From assembly GCA_963745175.1 (NCBI GenBank), contig CAVUWK010000006.1, forward strand, positions 248,001-312,000: DNA of 64,000 nt, written 5' to 3'. Shown here in pieces: positions 1 to 9,025 of this stretch. The stretch comes from Bog-473 sp963745175. Lineage in GTDB: Bacteria; Actinomycetota; Acidimicrobiia; Acidimicrobiales; RAAP-2. Position numbers and translations under genes: made by a program. Every line of letters starts with the position of its first letter. The stretch's first letter is position 1. The notes beneath the pieces are model-generated. The model was given only the letters and a program-made list of their open reading frames with translations, did not search any database and was not told the DNA's origin.

Positions 1-140
1 CCATGCTGCGGGCGCTGGGTTTGCGCGTTGGCCAGTGCCGCTTGCCGATGGGGGCGTCCACCCCCGAGCTCGATGCCCAGGCCCAGAAGATCATGGCCGC
101 CGTCGGTCCACCAGCGGCCTCGGGCGCCCCGCTTGGCTGA
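1..140 (+). CDS. dapA: 4-hydroxy-tetrahydrodipicolinate synthase, C-terminal end (partial)
   Basis: The frame that ends with TGA at 138-140 encodes LRALGLRVGQCRLPMG followed by STPELDAQAQKIM. This matches the usual C-terminus of DapA (leucine-rich helix, then vG..RlPm..). DapA condenses pyruvate with aspartate semialdehyde in lysine/diaminopimelate synthesis in the cytoplasm. Only the last 45 or so residues lie in the window. Its stop overlaps the likely TTG start of RNase J, and dapA next to an RNase J gene is a common actinobacterial arrangement. The identification rests on a short tail and the neighbour. Confidence 0.72.
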   Translation, partial: MLRALGLRVGQCRLPMGASTPELDAQAQKIMAAVGPPAASGAPLG

Positions 141-1818
141 CCGCGGCAACAGGCCAAAGCCGAAGCCGGTCCGGGTCGTCTTCCTGGGCGGGCTCGGGGA
201 GATCGGACGGAACTGCGCCTGCATCGAGGTGGAGGGCCGCATCGTCATCCTCGATTGCGGGATCATGTTCCCCGATCCGGACATGCCGGGCATCGATCTC
301 GTCCTGCCCGAGTTCACCTACCTCTACGACCGCAAGGACCGCGTCGACGGGATCGTCCTCACCCACGGTCACGAGGACCACACGGGCGGCCTGGCCTACC
401 TACTCCGGGAGGTCCACGCGCCCATCTACGGCTCCGAGCTGACGGTGGGCCTGGCCCGACACCGCATCGAAGAGGCCGGCCTGGCGGGCAACACCACGTT
501 CATCCCGGTGGCGGACGGGGAGCGGGTCAAGATCGGCGCCTGCGACGTCGAGTTCATCCCGGTGACGCACTCGGTGCCCGAGGCGATGGCCATCGCGTTC
601 CACACGCCACAGGGCGTGATCCTGCACTCGGGGGACTTCAAGCTCGATCTGCAGCCAGTCGACGGCCGGCGCACCGACATGGCACGCATGGGGGAGTTGG
701 CCCAGACTGAGGGTATCCGCCTCCTCTTGTCGGACTCCACCAACGCGGAGGAGCCCGGCTTTACCGAGTCGGAATCCACGGTGGGCGTGACGCTGCGCCG
801 GGTCTTCGCGTCGCAAGCCGGCAAGCGCATCGTGGTGGCCTGCTTCGCCAGTCACATGCACCGGGTGCAGCAGATCATCGACGCCGCCGTGGCCAACGGA
901 CGCAAGGTTGCCACGCTCGGACGGTCCATGGGCAAGAACGTCGAGCTCGGGACACGTTTGGGCATCATCAGCATCCCCGACGGGGTGCAGATCGACATCG
1001 AAGAGGTGGACGGCTTGCCTCCGGGTGACGTGTGCGTGATCTCGACGGGTTCGCAGGGCGAGCCGATGTCGGCCCTCTCGCTGATGGCCACGGGCGAGAA
1101 CAAGTGGCTCCGCATCGGCGAGGACGACGTCGTCGTCATAAGCGCCCACCCGATTCCCGGCAACGAGTGGTCGGTGGGACAGGTCATCGACGACCTGCAC
1201 CGCCGGGGCGCCGAGGTCGTGCACTCGGGGTCGGAGGCGGTCCACGTGAGTGGGCACGCGCGCCAGGGGGAGCTGCGCACGCTGATCTCGGTGACCGAAC
1301 CGGAGTGCTTCGTGCCCGTGCACGGCGAGTTCCGCCACATGGTGCACCATGCCCGGCTCGCGCTGTCCATGGGTCTCGACCCGGCCAAGGTGCTCCTGTG
1401 CGAGGACGGCGACGTGATTCAGCTCGATGCCAAGGGGATCTCCCGTGACGGACACGTGCCGGGCGGGTACGTCTACGTCGACGGCACCGTGGGCGACATC
1501 GAGCACGGCGTTCTGCGCGACCGCAAGAAGCTGTCCGAGGAGGGCGTGGTCATGGCCGTCGTCACGGTCGACCGCCAGCAGGGCACGCTCAGCTGCCCGC
1601 CGGTGATCGAGACGAGGGGTTGGGTCTACGCCCCCGAGGCTGAGGAGCTGTTGGAAGAAGCCAGCGAGGTGGTCGCGGCCGCAGTGACGCAGGCCTTGCG
1701 CGATGGGGCCCACGACATCGAGGTGCTCAGCCGCCACACCCGCAAGGCCTTGGGAAAGTTCGTCGGTGACCGCACGAAGCGCCGCCCGATGATCGTGCCC
1801 GTCGTGCTCATGGTCTGA
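133..1818 (+). CDS. rnj: Ribonuclease J (metallo-beta-lactamase family RNase)
   Basis: Cytoplasmic 5'-3' exo/endoribonuclease for mRNA turnover and rRNA maturation. From TTG at 133 the protein is 561 aa and starts LADRGNRPKPKPVRVVFLGG, with the family's FLGGLGEIGRN opening. The zinc motif THGHEDHTGG lies near residues 77-86, the LHSGDFKLD motif near 164-172, the beta-CASP region follows (VVACFASHMHR, STGSQGEP), and VHGEFRH is near residue 400. The reading frame stays open to a TTG at 28, but that stretch overlaps dapA out of frame and has no family similarity, so the start at 133 (overlapping the dapA stop by 8 bases) is preferred. It ends tail-to-tail with the potassium channel gene, overlapping by 11 bases. 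Confidence 0.93.
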   Translation: MADRGNRPKPKPVRVVFLGGLGEIGRNCACIEVEGRIVILDCGIMFPDPDMPGIDLVLPEFTYLYDRKDRVDGIVLTHGHEDHTGGLAYLLREVHAPIYGSELTVGLARHRIEEAGLAGNTTFIPVADGERVKIGACDVEFIPVTHSVPEAMAIAFHTPQGVILHSGDFKLDLQPVDGRRTDMARMGELAQTEGIRLLLSDSTNAEEPGFTESESTVGVTLRRVFASQAGKRIVVACFASHMHRVQQIIDAAVANGRKVATLGRSMGKNVELGTRLGIISIPDGVQIDIEEVDGLPPGDVCVISTGSQGEPMSALSLMATGENKWLRIGEDDVVVISAHPIPGNEWSVGQVIDDLHRRGAEVVHSGSEAVHVSGHARQGELRTLISVTEPECFVPVHGEFRHMVHHARLALSMGLDPAKVLLCEDGDVIQLDAKGISRDGHVPGGYVYVDGTVGDIEHGVLRDRKKLSEEGVVMAVVTVDRQQGTLSCPPVIETRGWVYAPEAEELLEEASEVVAAAVTQALRDGAHDIEVLSRHTRKALGKFVGDRTKRRPMIVPVVLMV

Positions 1819-2614
1819 CCGTCATTGTCCGTCCTGGTCGGCGGGAGCTTGAACCGGCTCCTCTCGCCGCCGCCGACTCGTCGCGGCCGAGCTCGTGGCC
1901 CCAGCGAAACGACGGGGTGTACATCGCGACGAGACGGGCGATGAGCACCACCAGGAAGATCTGCCCGATCAGAGCTTCGAGCACTGCATTGGTGCGGGGA
2001 AGCCCGGTCACCGGGGTCAGGTCGCCGTAACCGACCGTGGTCATGGTGATGTAGCTGTAATAGACGAAATCGGCCGGGCCATGGTGTCCGGACTGGGCGA
2101 AGAACGAGTTTCCCGAGACGAGTTGGACTCCATAGTCGGCATTGGCGAAAACCAGCCCAATGAGCACGTAGATGCACAGCGCACCAAGAACGGTCTGCGT
2201 CGTGACCCGTGTGTGATGGAGGATCCGCCAGCCGATGGCGATCGGGCTTGCCAGCACGAGGAGCGACGACAAGATCACGATGGTGCCGTAGGCCCGGTCG
2301 CCTCCGCCGAGTGCGACCCCGATCGCCGCGAGCACCGTGATGGCCACGGCGACGCGGACCACGAGCATCAGGCGATGGGTGACTTGGGACGTGCGGAAAG
2401 CGAGAAGCACGGTGAGCCCGATCCAGATGGAGCTGACGATCAGGGCGGCACCCCCGCTCCATCCGATCGTGAGGAATACGTAGTCGACGAGGAGGAACAG
2501 AAACAAGATCCCGTAGGAATCCGGTCCGAGGACGAGGTCTCGCAGCGCTTGGAGCCGGGTGCGCTGGCCAGCCTCCGGGGACAGACGGTTGGGAGGCAGA
2601 GACTCGCTTGTCAT
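1808..2614 (-). CDS. Potassium channel-like protein with TVGYGD filter
   Basis: Integral membrane protein of 268 aa when started at the ATG at 2614; an alternative start at 2662 adds 16 residues. About five hydrophobic segments precede a pore helix and the selectivity filter TMTTVGYGDL near residue 190, followed by a last membrane helix (GQIFLVVLIARLVAMY). The filter is the K+ channel signature, so K+ conduction is a firm family inference. No arginine-rich S4 helix and no RCK/TrkA domain are visible, so it is probably neither voltage-gated nor ligand-gated by NAD. The short tail is basic. It converges on rnj with an 11-base overlap. Confidence 0.85.
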   Translation of the reverse strand: MTSESLPPNRLSPEAGQRTRLQALRDLVLGPDSYGILFLFLLVDYVFLTIGWSGGAALIVSSIWIGLTVLLAFRTSQVTHRLMLVVRVAVAITVLAAIGVALGGGDRAYGTIVILSSLLVLASPIAIGWRILHHTRVTTQTVLGALCIYVLIGLVFANADYGVQLVSGNSFFAQSGHHGPADFVYYSYITMTTVGYGDLTPVTGLPRTNAVLEALIGQIFLVVLIARLVAMYTPSFRWGHELGRDESAAARGAGSSSRRPGRTMTVRP

Positions 2615-2705
2615 CGGTCCATCATGGCCAACCGGCGCCGCCCGCAAGGGGATGTGGTTCACTCAGCAGCGGCGCCGGCGTTGTCCCGCAGTGGCGCCGG
2701 CGCCG

Positions 2706-3549
2706 TCAGGGGGTGAATCGCTTGATGAACCCGAGCGCCGTGTCGGCGACGTCGCGCCAGCCGCTGTCGATGGTCAGGGCGTGTCCCCGGTTCGGGATCT
2801 CGACGAACTCGGTGACCCCCTTGTTGTGCTGCTGCCGCTTGAAGGTCGCCTTCGAGATGGCCGTGGGGACGGTGTGGTCCTTCTCGCCCGAGACGATCAG
2901 CATCGGACCGCGGTCGGGATTCTCGTTGTCCACTTTCGCTTCAGTCCAGGGATTCAGGTTCGCGAACGCGGCCTGGAAGAGGGGCTCACCGGGCGCAGCC
3001 ACTGCGAAGGTCTCGAAGAGCTCCTTCGCCTCCTCCTCGCCGACCGCGTTGGCGAAGGCGTAGTGGAACTGGTCGAAGGTCAGCGGAATGGCCCGGTTCT
3101 TGTTGCGCGGGTTCTCGAGGACCGGCGCAGAGGACCGCAGGGCGGAGATCGGCAGGGGCAACACGCCTCGGAACGGCGCGGCGTCGATGGCCACCGTCGC
3201 CGCCGAGAGACCTCGCCCCGCCACCATCTGAGCGAGCAGCCCGCCGAAGGAGTGGCCGACGACCGCCGGCTTCTTGCCCAGTGCCTCGATGACCGCCGCG
3301 TAGTGGTCGGCGACCTCGCCGATCGACTTCTTCGCGAACACTTCGGGATGTGCTCTGGCCTCTTCGACCGTCCCCGGGTCGTCGGGCCACCCCGGAGTCG
3401 GGCGCGTAGCCAGCCTCGGCGAAGACGGCCGCCCACCGATCCCAACTGCTCGGAAGCAGCCAGAGGCCATGGATGAACACGACCGGCGTCTTGCCGGACG
3501 CATTCGCCTGGTCGACCTGGCTCTGCTCCTCGGCGGTGATCGTGGGCAT
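2706..3549 (-). CDS. Alpha/beta hydrolase, interrupted by one +1 frameshift
   Basis: Start ATG at 3549 with a strong RBS (GAGGGG, 6 bases upstream). The first frame gives MPTITAEEQSQVDQ and VVFIHGLWLLPSSWDRW (oxyanion-hole HG). The frame is lost near 3395-3408, and the protein resumes in the next frame as TPGWPDDPGTVEEARAHPE. The nucleophile elbow GHSFGG, the acid near SGEKDHTVP and the histidine in NRGHALTIDSGW are present in the second frame, so the catalytic triad is complete once the frames are joined. Removing one C from a CCC run restores a single ORF of about 280 aa. This is either a sequencing error or a recent inactivating insertion. Substrate unknown. Confidence 0.75.
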
Positions 3550-3721
3550 GGTGGTCCCCTCTGTGGGCTGGTCGCGCACGATGGTGCGGAGGACCAAGCA
3601 GAGCAGACCGCCTCGTCCATGTCGAGAGGCGATGTTGTCCCGACGTATGCGCGCACGACGCGTGTCATGAGGAACGGTCGCCAAGGCTCCCCGGCTCCCG
3701 GGCTCCCGGCAAGACACAGCC

Positions 3722-4459
3722 TCAGTCTTCGACGCGGGTCCAGGGAGGATTGGATCGACCGGTCAGATGGCTCACCGCGGCAACGACAATGAGGATGACC
3801 AGGGCGATGATCAGAGGAAGTGCGTCGTGCACGTGGAGAACGAGGGCCGCTCCGAGAAGCGCTCCGAGGAACATGGCGGCGACCGAGACCAAACGGCGGC
3901 CCGACTTGGATCCCTTTCCGCCACCGAGTGCGCTGTCCGCCGCGATCCCCGTCACCGTCAGCGTGAGCACGGTAGTGGTCAGATCGGGTACGGCCAACCG
4001 GCGCACGCTTGCGTTCTGCACGCCCGTGGCCAGGCTCAGGAGGACGATGAGCGCGTAGCGGCTACCGGAACCGAAGGGGTGCGTGCCCATGTCGGCCACG
4101 ATCACCGAAACGGCCAGCAGCACCGACTGGACGGCCGTCGCCACCGCGACGTGATGGCCCCGGTGCTGGCCGAATTGAGCGCCGATTCGCCCGCCGAGGA
4201 CCGATCCGATCCCGAACGACACCAGAGCCACGAGCGACGCGGCGATCGAGAAGCCCTGGGCTCCCGCGACGGCGAACCCCAGGAACACGACATTGCCGGT
4301 CATGTTGGCGACGAACACGTGACCCAACAGCAGGTAGCTGAACGCATCGACGAGCCCGGTCACCACCGTCATGGCGACGAGGAGGGGTGGGAGCGGTCCG
4401 AAACGGTCGGTCCGGCTGGGAGCCAAGGTCTCGCGGACCTCGGTCAGGAACGTGGACAT
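3722..4459 (-). CDS. DUF1275 (YoaK-like) membrane protein
   Basis: A 245-residue protein with about six membrane helices. It has the family hallmark GLVDAFSYLLLGHVFVANMT near residues 35-54, then NASVRRLAVPDLTTTVLTLT near 150, where NA..R..VP..TTT is the most conserved part of DUF1275. The molecular function of the family is not established; transport has been suggested. A good RBS (AAGGAGAG) sits upstream of the ATG at 4459. It lies between the SDR and the hydrolase on the same strand with gaps of about 100 and 170 bases, so co-transcription is possible but not shown. Confidence 0.85.
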   Translation of the reverse strand: MSTFLTEVRETLAPSRTDRFGPLPPLLVAMTVVTGLVDAFSYLLLGHVFVANMTGNVVFLGFAVAGAQGFSIAASLVALVSFGIGSVLGGRIGAQFGQHRGHHVAVATAVQSVLLAVSVIVADMGTHPFGSGSRYALIVLLSLATGVQNASVRRLAVPDLTTTVLTLTVTGIAADSALGGGKGSKSGRRLVSVAAMFLGALLGAALVLHVHDALPLIIALVILIVVAAVSHLTGRSNPPWTRVED

Positions 4460-4555
4460 GTCCAGGTCTCTCCTTTCAGAGGTTTCAAGGTCTGTGCTCG
4501 AGGCGCCCTGCGGCCCTTGTCGCGGGGCGGGTGCTCCTCCACTCGGGTGCTCGGG

Positions 4556-5342
4556 TCAAAGCGTCTTGATGAGCCCTCCGTCAATGGTGAAATCGGCCCC
4601 GGTGACATTGCCGGCGCGTGCACTGGCGAGGAACACGATGAGATCCGCCACCTCTTCAGCCGTGGTGAAGCGGCCCGTCGCGGCATCCGCCGCGGCCTGT
4701 TGCGCCACGGCATCGGGGTCCCCGCCCGTGGCGCGTGCGACCGTCTGCGCGACACCGTCCGCGCCGAGCCAGAGCGCGGTGGTCACCGGCCCGGGGCTCA
4801 CCGTGTTGACCCGGATGTTGTGCTGCGCCACTTCTTTGGAGAGCGACTTGGAGAAGTTCGCCACGGCGGCCTTGGCCGCGCTGTAGTCCAGGACGGCCGG
4901 GTCCGGGAGAAAGGCGTTCACGGAGCTCGTCGTGACGATGGTTCCGGACTCGGCGGCGATCATCGACGGCAGCACCGCGCGGGTCATCCGCACGGCCGCC
5001 ATGAGGTTCAGGTTCAGCGACGCGGCCCAGTCCTCGTCGGTGATGCTCAAAAAGCCCCCGAGGCGGGTCTGCGCCGCGCCCACGTTGTTGACGAGGATGT
5101 CGATGCGGCCGTGCTCGAGTGCGACGGCAGCGAGGTCGGCAGGACCCGAGGGCGTCGACAGGTCGACCGCGACCGACTCGACCGATCCGGCTCCCACGAG
5201 GGCCTCGAGCTCGGCCGAGCTCTTGCGAGCCCCGGCGACCACGTGGACGCCCTCCTCGGTGAGCGCCGCGCGTCGCCGCCAGACCGATGCCCTTGCTGGC
5301 GCCTGTCACGACCGCCACCTTGCCCTCCAGTCCGAGCTGCAT
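4556..5342 (-). CDS. SDR-family NAD(P)-dependent oxidoreductase, interrupted by one +1 frameshift
   Basis: Start ATG at 5342 behind a good RBS (GGAAGGAAGG). The N-terminal frame gives KVAVVTGASKGIG (the TGxxxGIG Rossmann motif). Near 5262-5285 the frame slips and the rest reads GVHVVAGARKSS, NNVGA, a catalytic Ser, YSAAK (the YxxxK catalytic pair) and a C-terminal TGADFTIDGG typical of classical SDRs. Deleting one C joins the frames into about 261 aa with the expected LAATRALTEEG sequence. All catalytic residues are present, so the enzyme would be functional if the extra base is an error. Substrate unknown. Confidence 0.78.
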
Positions 5343-5573
5343 TGACACCTTCCTTCCGGTCGAGACGGGTGTGGCGGAAGCCTACGACCAGGCCTTGAGG
5401 TCGGCCACGTGGCCGTCAACGGCGTCCAAGAGCAAAGACCGGCCTCTCCGGCGACGGGGACAGAACCCGACAACGTCACGCAGATCGGCGAGAGATTCTT
5501 TCGAGTGGCGTCTCGGTTGACGGGACACCGCGTTCGACACGGCACCACCGGGTAAGCCCGCGTCACTGAACAC

Positions 5574-5579
5574 TAGGGT
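5574..5579 (+). promoter_or_regulatory. -10 box for a leaderless start (LLM gene)
   Basis: TAGGGT ends 7 bases before the ATG at 5587. Transcription starting about 7 bases after the box would begin at the start codon, and no Shine-Dalgarno sequence is visible. Part of a pattern seen at many genes here. Confidence 0.45.
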
Positions 5580-5586
5580 CAGCGCC

Positions 5587-6495
5587 ATGAACTACTCGGT
5601 GACCTATCCGATGACGACGCATCCCTACAACCCCGAGTTCACCACCAAGACCGCACTGACCCGCTTCTGCCAGGTGGCGGAAGCAGCTGGATTCGCAGGC
5701 ATCGGCTTCACCGACCACCCCGCCCCGAGTCATCGGTGGCTGAAGGCCGGGGGTCACGACGCACTCGACCCCTTTGCCGCACTCTCTTTTTGCGCGGCCG
5801 TGTCCGACCGGCTGCGCCTGATCCCCAACATCGTCGTGCTGCCCTACCGCAACCCCTTCGTGGTGGCCAAGGCGGCTGCGACGATCGACGCCCTGTCGGA
5901 CGGCCGCTTCACCTTGGCCGTCGCCACCGGGTACATGCGGGGCGAGTATCAGGCGCTGGGTGTCGACTTCGAGCAGCGCAACGCGCTCTTCGACGAAGCC
6001 ATCGAGGTCATCCGGGGCGTCTGGAGCGAGGACGAGTTCGCCCACCAGGGGATGACCTTCACGGCCAGGGGCCAGACGGCGAACCCGAAGCCGAAGACGC
6101 ATCCCCCGATCTGGATCGGCGGGAACAGCACGATCTCGCGCCGACGGGTGGCCCGCTACGCCGATGGCTGGAGCCCCTTCCCCGCGCCCAGGGTCCTGGC
6201 CACCACGGCGAAGACGCGGCCGCTCGAGTCCGTCGACGACCTCCGCCCGATGCTCGATGAGCTCTGGCAGTTCCTGGACGAAGCAGGCCGCGACCCGGCC
6301 GGCATCGACGTCTCGTTCGGCACCAACGCCGGAGGGGATCCGGGCGGCGACAAATTCAATCCGGAGGCCCACCTGGCCGCAGTGGGGGAGTTGGCGGCTC
6401 TCGGGGTCACGTGGTCGGGGGTCGGCGTGCCCGGCGATTCGCTGGCCCACGCGCTCGAAACCCTCGAGCGATTCGGCGCCTCCGTCATCCATTGA
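5587..6495 (+). CDS. LLM class (luciferase-like, probably F420-dependent) oxidoreductase
   Basis: A 302-residue single-domain TIM-barrel flavin/F420 oxidoreductase. Visible family features are GFAGIGFTDHP near residue 38, RLRLIPNIVVLPYRNPFVVAK near 80, the SDGRFTLAVATGYMRGEY segment near 105, and PPIWIGGNS near 178. These are typical of actinobacterial F420-dependent members (TIGR03619-type). F420 rather than FMN use is inferred from similarity and from the host group. It is divergent from the SDR gene, with about 240 bases between them that hold no gene. The substrate cannot be read from the sequence. Confidence 0.85.
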   Translation: MNYSVTYPMTTHPYNPEFTTKTALTRFCQVAEAAGFAGIGFTDHPAPSHRWLKAGGHDALDPFAALSFCAAVSDRLRLIPNIVVLPYRNPFVVAKAAATIDALSDGRFTLAVATGYMRGEYQALGVDFEQRNALFDEAIEVIRGVWSEDEFAHQGMTFTARGQTANPKPKTHPPIWIGGNSTISRRRVARYADGWSPFPAPRVLATTAKTRPLESVDDLRPMLDELWQFLDEAGRDPAGIDVSFGTNAGGDPGGDKFNPEAHLAAVGELAALGVTWSGVGVPGDSLAHALETLERFGASVIH

Positions 6496-6544
6496 GCCGG
6501 CGCTCCTATATTGACCCCTATCCGTGTGACGGAAGGGGAACCAA

Positions 6545-7273
6545 ATGAGTGATCGTACGTTCGAGCGTGTGGGCGCGTTCAGCGGTGTGGCATTCGTCGT
6601 GCTGGCCGCGCTCTCCGGTTTCATCTATCCCCAGCAGCCGCGCGTCGATGCGGGACCGCTCAAAACGCTCGCTTGGGTCCACGACCACCACACCGCGCTC
6701 CAGGCGGGCATGATCTTCGACTTCTTCGCGGCCGGCGTCCTGCTCTGGTTCGTCGGGTACCTGCACCGCATGCTCCGGCGCGCCGAAGGTGACGTCGAGT
6801 CGCTGTCGCCGATCGTGTTCGGAGCGGGCATCGGCATCGCCATCACCACCGCGCTGGCGGCGCTGCCCACCGTCGTCCTCACGTTCATGGACGCGCAACC
6901 GGGCGGCCTCAGCGATCTCTCACTCGTTCGCATGCTCGGCGACCTGAACACGATCTTCTTCTCGGTCACCTCGATCATGACGGGCGTGTTCCTCGGCGCC
7001 CTCGGCTGGGCCATGGTGCGCGGCGAGCTGGCCGCCCGCTGGCTCGGCTGGGTGTGCCTCGTCGTCGCCGTCTTCAACGCGATCGCGGTCTGGATCGGCG
7101 TGACGTTCAGCAGCTACCACGGCAAAGCCTGGCTCATCATCGGCTGGGGCGCGTACGTCGGCTTCCTCATCGTCATGTTGATCGCCAGTGTCTCCATGCT
7201 CCGGCAACGCCATGCCACCCCAACCCCAACTCCGTCAGCTGCGCCTGCCCCCACCCCCGCCGCCGTGCCCTGA
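6545..7273 (+). CDS. Multi-pass membrane protein of unknown function
   Basis: 242 aa. The ATG at 6545 follows GGAAGGGG, a clear RBS. It has about six hydrophobic segments: near residues 10-28, 52-72, 92-112, 132-152, 158-178 and 188-208. The sequence layout (an N-terminal helix ending before YPQQP, and short loops) resembles DUF4386-type proteins, but I cannot confirm a family. The last 25 residues are a Pro/Thr/Ala tail. A TATATTGACC sequence about 35 bases upstream may be part of a promoter. Confidence 0.6.
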   Translation: MSDRTFERVGAFSGVAFVVLAALSGFIYPQQPRVDAGPLKTLAWVHDHHTALQAGMIFDFFAAGVLLWFVGYLHRMLRRAEGDVESLSPIVFGAGIGIAITTALAALPTVVLTFMDAQPGGLSDLSLVRMLGDLNTIFFSVTSIMTGVFLGALGWAMVRGELAARWLGWVCLVVAVFNAIAVWIGVTFSSYHGKAWLIIGWGAYVGFLIVMLIASVSMLRQRHATPTPTPSAAPAPTPAAVP

Positions 7274-7334
7274 ACCCCCACGGCGCGCCGAATTCCCGTG
7301 GCGTTCGAGACCTCTCGGGGGACCGTTCGTCGTT

Positions 7335-8558
7335 ATGGCAACTGCCGCCCCGGCTCCGAGATCGGCTCGTTCCGGCGGCCGCGCATCCGCCCGCCGGACG
7401 CGGCCGCTCAGCCGGGACTACGGGGGTGACGCTCGTTCAGCCGAGTTGGCGGAGAGCATCGGACAGCATCAGCGCGTGATCTCCGAGCACGAGGGCGCCA
7501 TGCTCCGCGACATCGCCGAGTTCGATCAGAAGGAGGCCTGGCGGGGGGACGGTGCGCTGTCCATGCGCGAGTGGCTGGTCGCCCGCTGCCGCATCAGCCG
7601 AGGGCGCGCCCGCATGCTGGTCGACTCGGCGGGCAAGGTGGGGGACCTTCCGGCGCTCTCAGGCGCATTGTCCGACGGTCGCCTGACGCTCGATGTCTTC
7701 GCGCCGCTCGCCGCGGTCGCCACGCCGGCCACCGACGCAGACCTGGCCCAGACATCGGAGCATTGGACGCCGAAACAAGCCCGGCAGCTCGTGGCGCAGG
7801 TCAAGGGATCCAGCGACGCCGATGCATCGGCGCAGTTCCAGCGCCGGTACGTCCGCTTCGACGACGAGCGCCACTTGCTCTGGGCCCAGCTGACGGGTGA
7901 CGCATACGCTCTGGTGAAGTCGGCCGTCCTCGGGCGAGCCCGCCGCGACGACCACCCGAGCGCCAGTGACCCCGACTACGTGCGGTTCGAGAGCCGCTGC
8001 GCCGACGCGCTGCTCGACATCTGCATCGAACAGGGTCGACGTAAGCGCCCGAACCCGGCGCCCGTCCACGGCGGCGGCCACACCACCATGATCGTGCACA
8101 CCGACCTGGACCGGCTCCTCTATGGCGATGGTTACGGCCACGCTTCCATCCAGGGTGTCGGCCCGATCTCTGCCGAGGTGGCTCGCCGACTCGCCTGCAA
8201 TGCCCACATCACTCTGTCCTTCGATGCTCCGGACGGCACCACCCTCGACCAGAAGCCGCTGGAGCGCGATCCGAGCGATGCGCAGCGGATCGAGATCCGG
8301 CGCCGGGACAACGGCTGCCGCTTCCCGGGCTGCGGCTGCCGGAACGTGACCGACGTCCATCACGTCGTGTGGGCCTCCAAGCAGGGCCCGACGGTCATGT
8401 CGAACCTCCTGACGCTCTGTGTCGCCCACCACAGCCGGGTGCATGAGCTGGGTTGGAAGCTCGATGGTGACGCGCAGGCCGAGGTTCGCTTCGTCAGCCC
8501 GCAGGGAAGGGTCTTTGTCTCTCCGCCCTCGCCGACCTGGCGCCGGCCGAGGAAATGA
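7335..8558 (+). CDS. DUF222 and HNH endonuclease domain protein
   Basis: A protein of 407 aa when started at ATG 7335; the frame is open back to 7188, but that part overlaps the preceding gene and is low complexity. The N-terminal half is the helical DUF222 (13E12-like) domain: ELAESIGQHQRVISEHE, then SMREWLVARCRISRGRAR. The C-terminal part is an HNH nuclease: RDNGCRFPGCGCRNVTDVHH, with the later N, H and H in MSNLLTLCVAHHSRVHE and CPGC-type cysteines that may hold zinc. Such genes are multicopy and often mobile in actinobacteria; their role is uncertain. No flanking repeats are visible here. Confidence 0.85.
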   Translation: MATAAPAPRSARSGGRASARRTRPLSRDYGGDARSAELAESIGQHQRVISEHEGAMLRDIAEFDQKEAWRGDGALSMREWLVARCRISRGRARMLVDSAGKVGDLPALSGALSDGRLTLDVFAPLAAVATPATDADLAQTSEHWTPKQARQLVAQVKGSSDADASAQFQRRYVRFDDERHLLWAQLTGDAYALVKSAVLGRARRDDHPSASDPDYVRFESRCADALLDICIEQGRRKRPNPAPVHGGGHTTMIVHTDLDRLLYGDGYGHASIQGVGPISAEVARRLACNAHITLSFDAPDGTTLDQKPLERDPSDAQRIEIRRRDNGCRFPGCGCRNVTDVHHVVWASKQGPTVMSNLLTLCVAHHSRVHELGWKLDGDAQAEVRFVSPQGRVFVSPPSPTWRRPRK

Positions 8559-9025
8559 GGTTCTGAGACCGGCCCTCCGAAACCGGCCGAAAGAAGTGGT
8601 GAGCCCTTGACGCCGGGTGACCGCATCGGGCTCCTCGAATGGAAGCATGTGGCCCCCGTTCTGCAGGTGACCAGTCGCGCCTCCGGAACGGTCGCCACGA
8701 TCTGATCCGCCTTCTGGGCAGCGTCAGTGCGCCGCGGGTGCAATCCATGACGGTCGTCAGCGTGTGTCCATTATCGCCAGGTCACCATCGCGCTGGCCAC
8801 CTCGTGCTGTTGCGCGTGGCTTCGCCGATGCACACACGCGTCGCCGCTTGCGCGTGGCGCGGAGCCCGACTCTGTGACGAGCCCGCGAACGAACAGTGAT
8901 CGCAGCACGAAGTCTCGGCCGTTGGCTTGAATGCGGCCGAACGATTCCCTAGACATTCCGGAGCCGAGGCACATCTGCCGACCGTGCGTGACCGATTGCA
9001 TCGGATCGCGAGACAAGGAGGGAAC
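8559..9025. other. Gene-free stretch with a decayed gene fragment
   Basis: 467 bases between the HNH gene and the secreted protein gene. The part at 8601-8762 is a hydrolase remnant, listed separately. The rest shows no convincing ORF. The RBS of the next gene is at 9016-9022. No clear promoter boxes were recognised. Confidence 0.5.
8601..8762 (-). pseudogene. Decayed 3' fragment of an alpha/beta hydrolase gene
   Basis: This stretch aligns by eye with the last part of the intact hydrolase gene at about 10919-11095 on the same strand. Near-identical blocks include GACCAGTCG and CCACGATCTGATCCGCCTTCT. Translated in pieces it gives QKADQIVATVPEARLVT and HMLPFEEPDAV, against KKADQIVATVPGARLVT and HMLPLEDPDAV in the intact gene, but small insertions and deletions break the frame and the 5' three quarters are missing. 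It is a remnant of a second gene copy. It begins right after the HNH gene and, with the intact copy, brackets the secreted protein gene. Confidence 0.7.

Noticed and set aside
400..1737. Long minus-strand ORF over RNase J
   Set aside because: It is the antisense of a clear RNase J gene and reads His/Arg/Asp-rich, as G+C-rich antisense frames do.
7335..8558. Mobile intron or transposon carrying the HNH gene
   Set aside because: No inverted repeats, target duplications or reverse-transcriptase part flank it.
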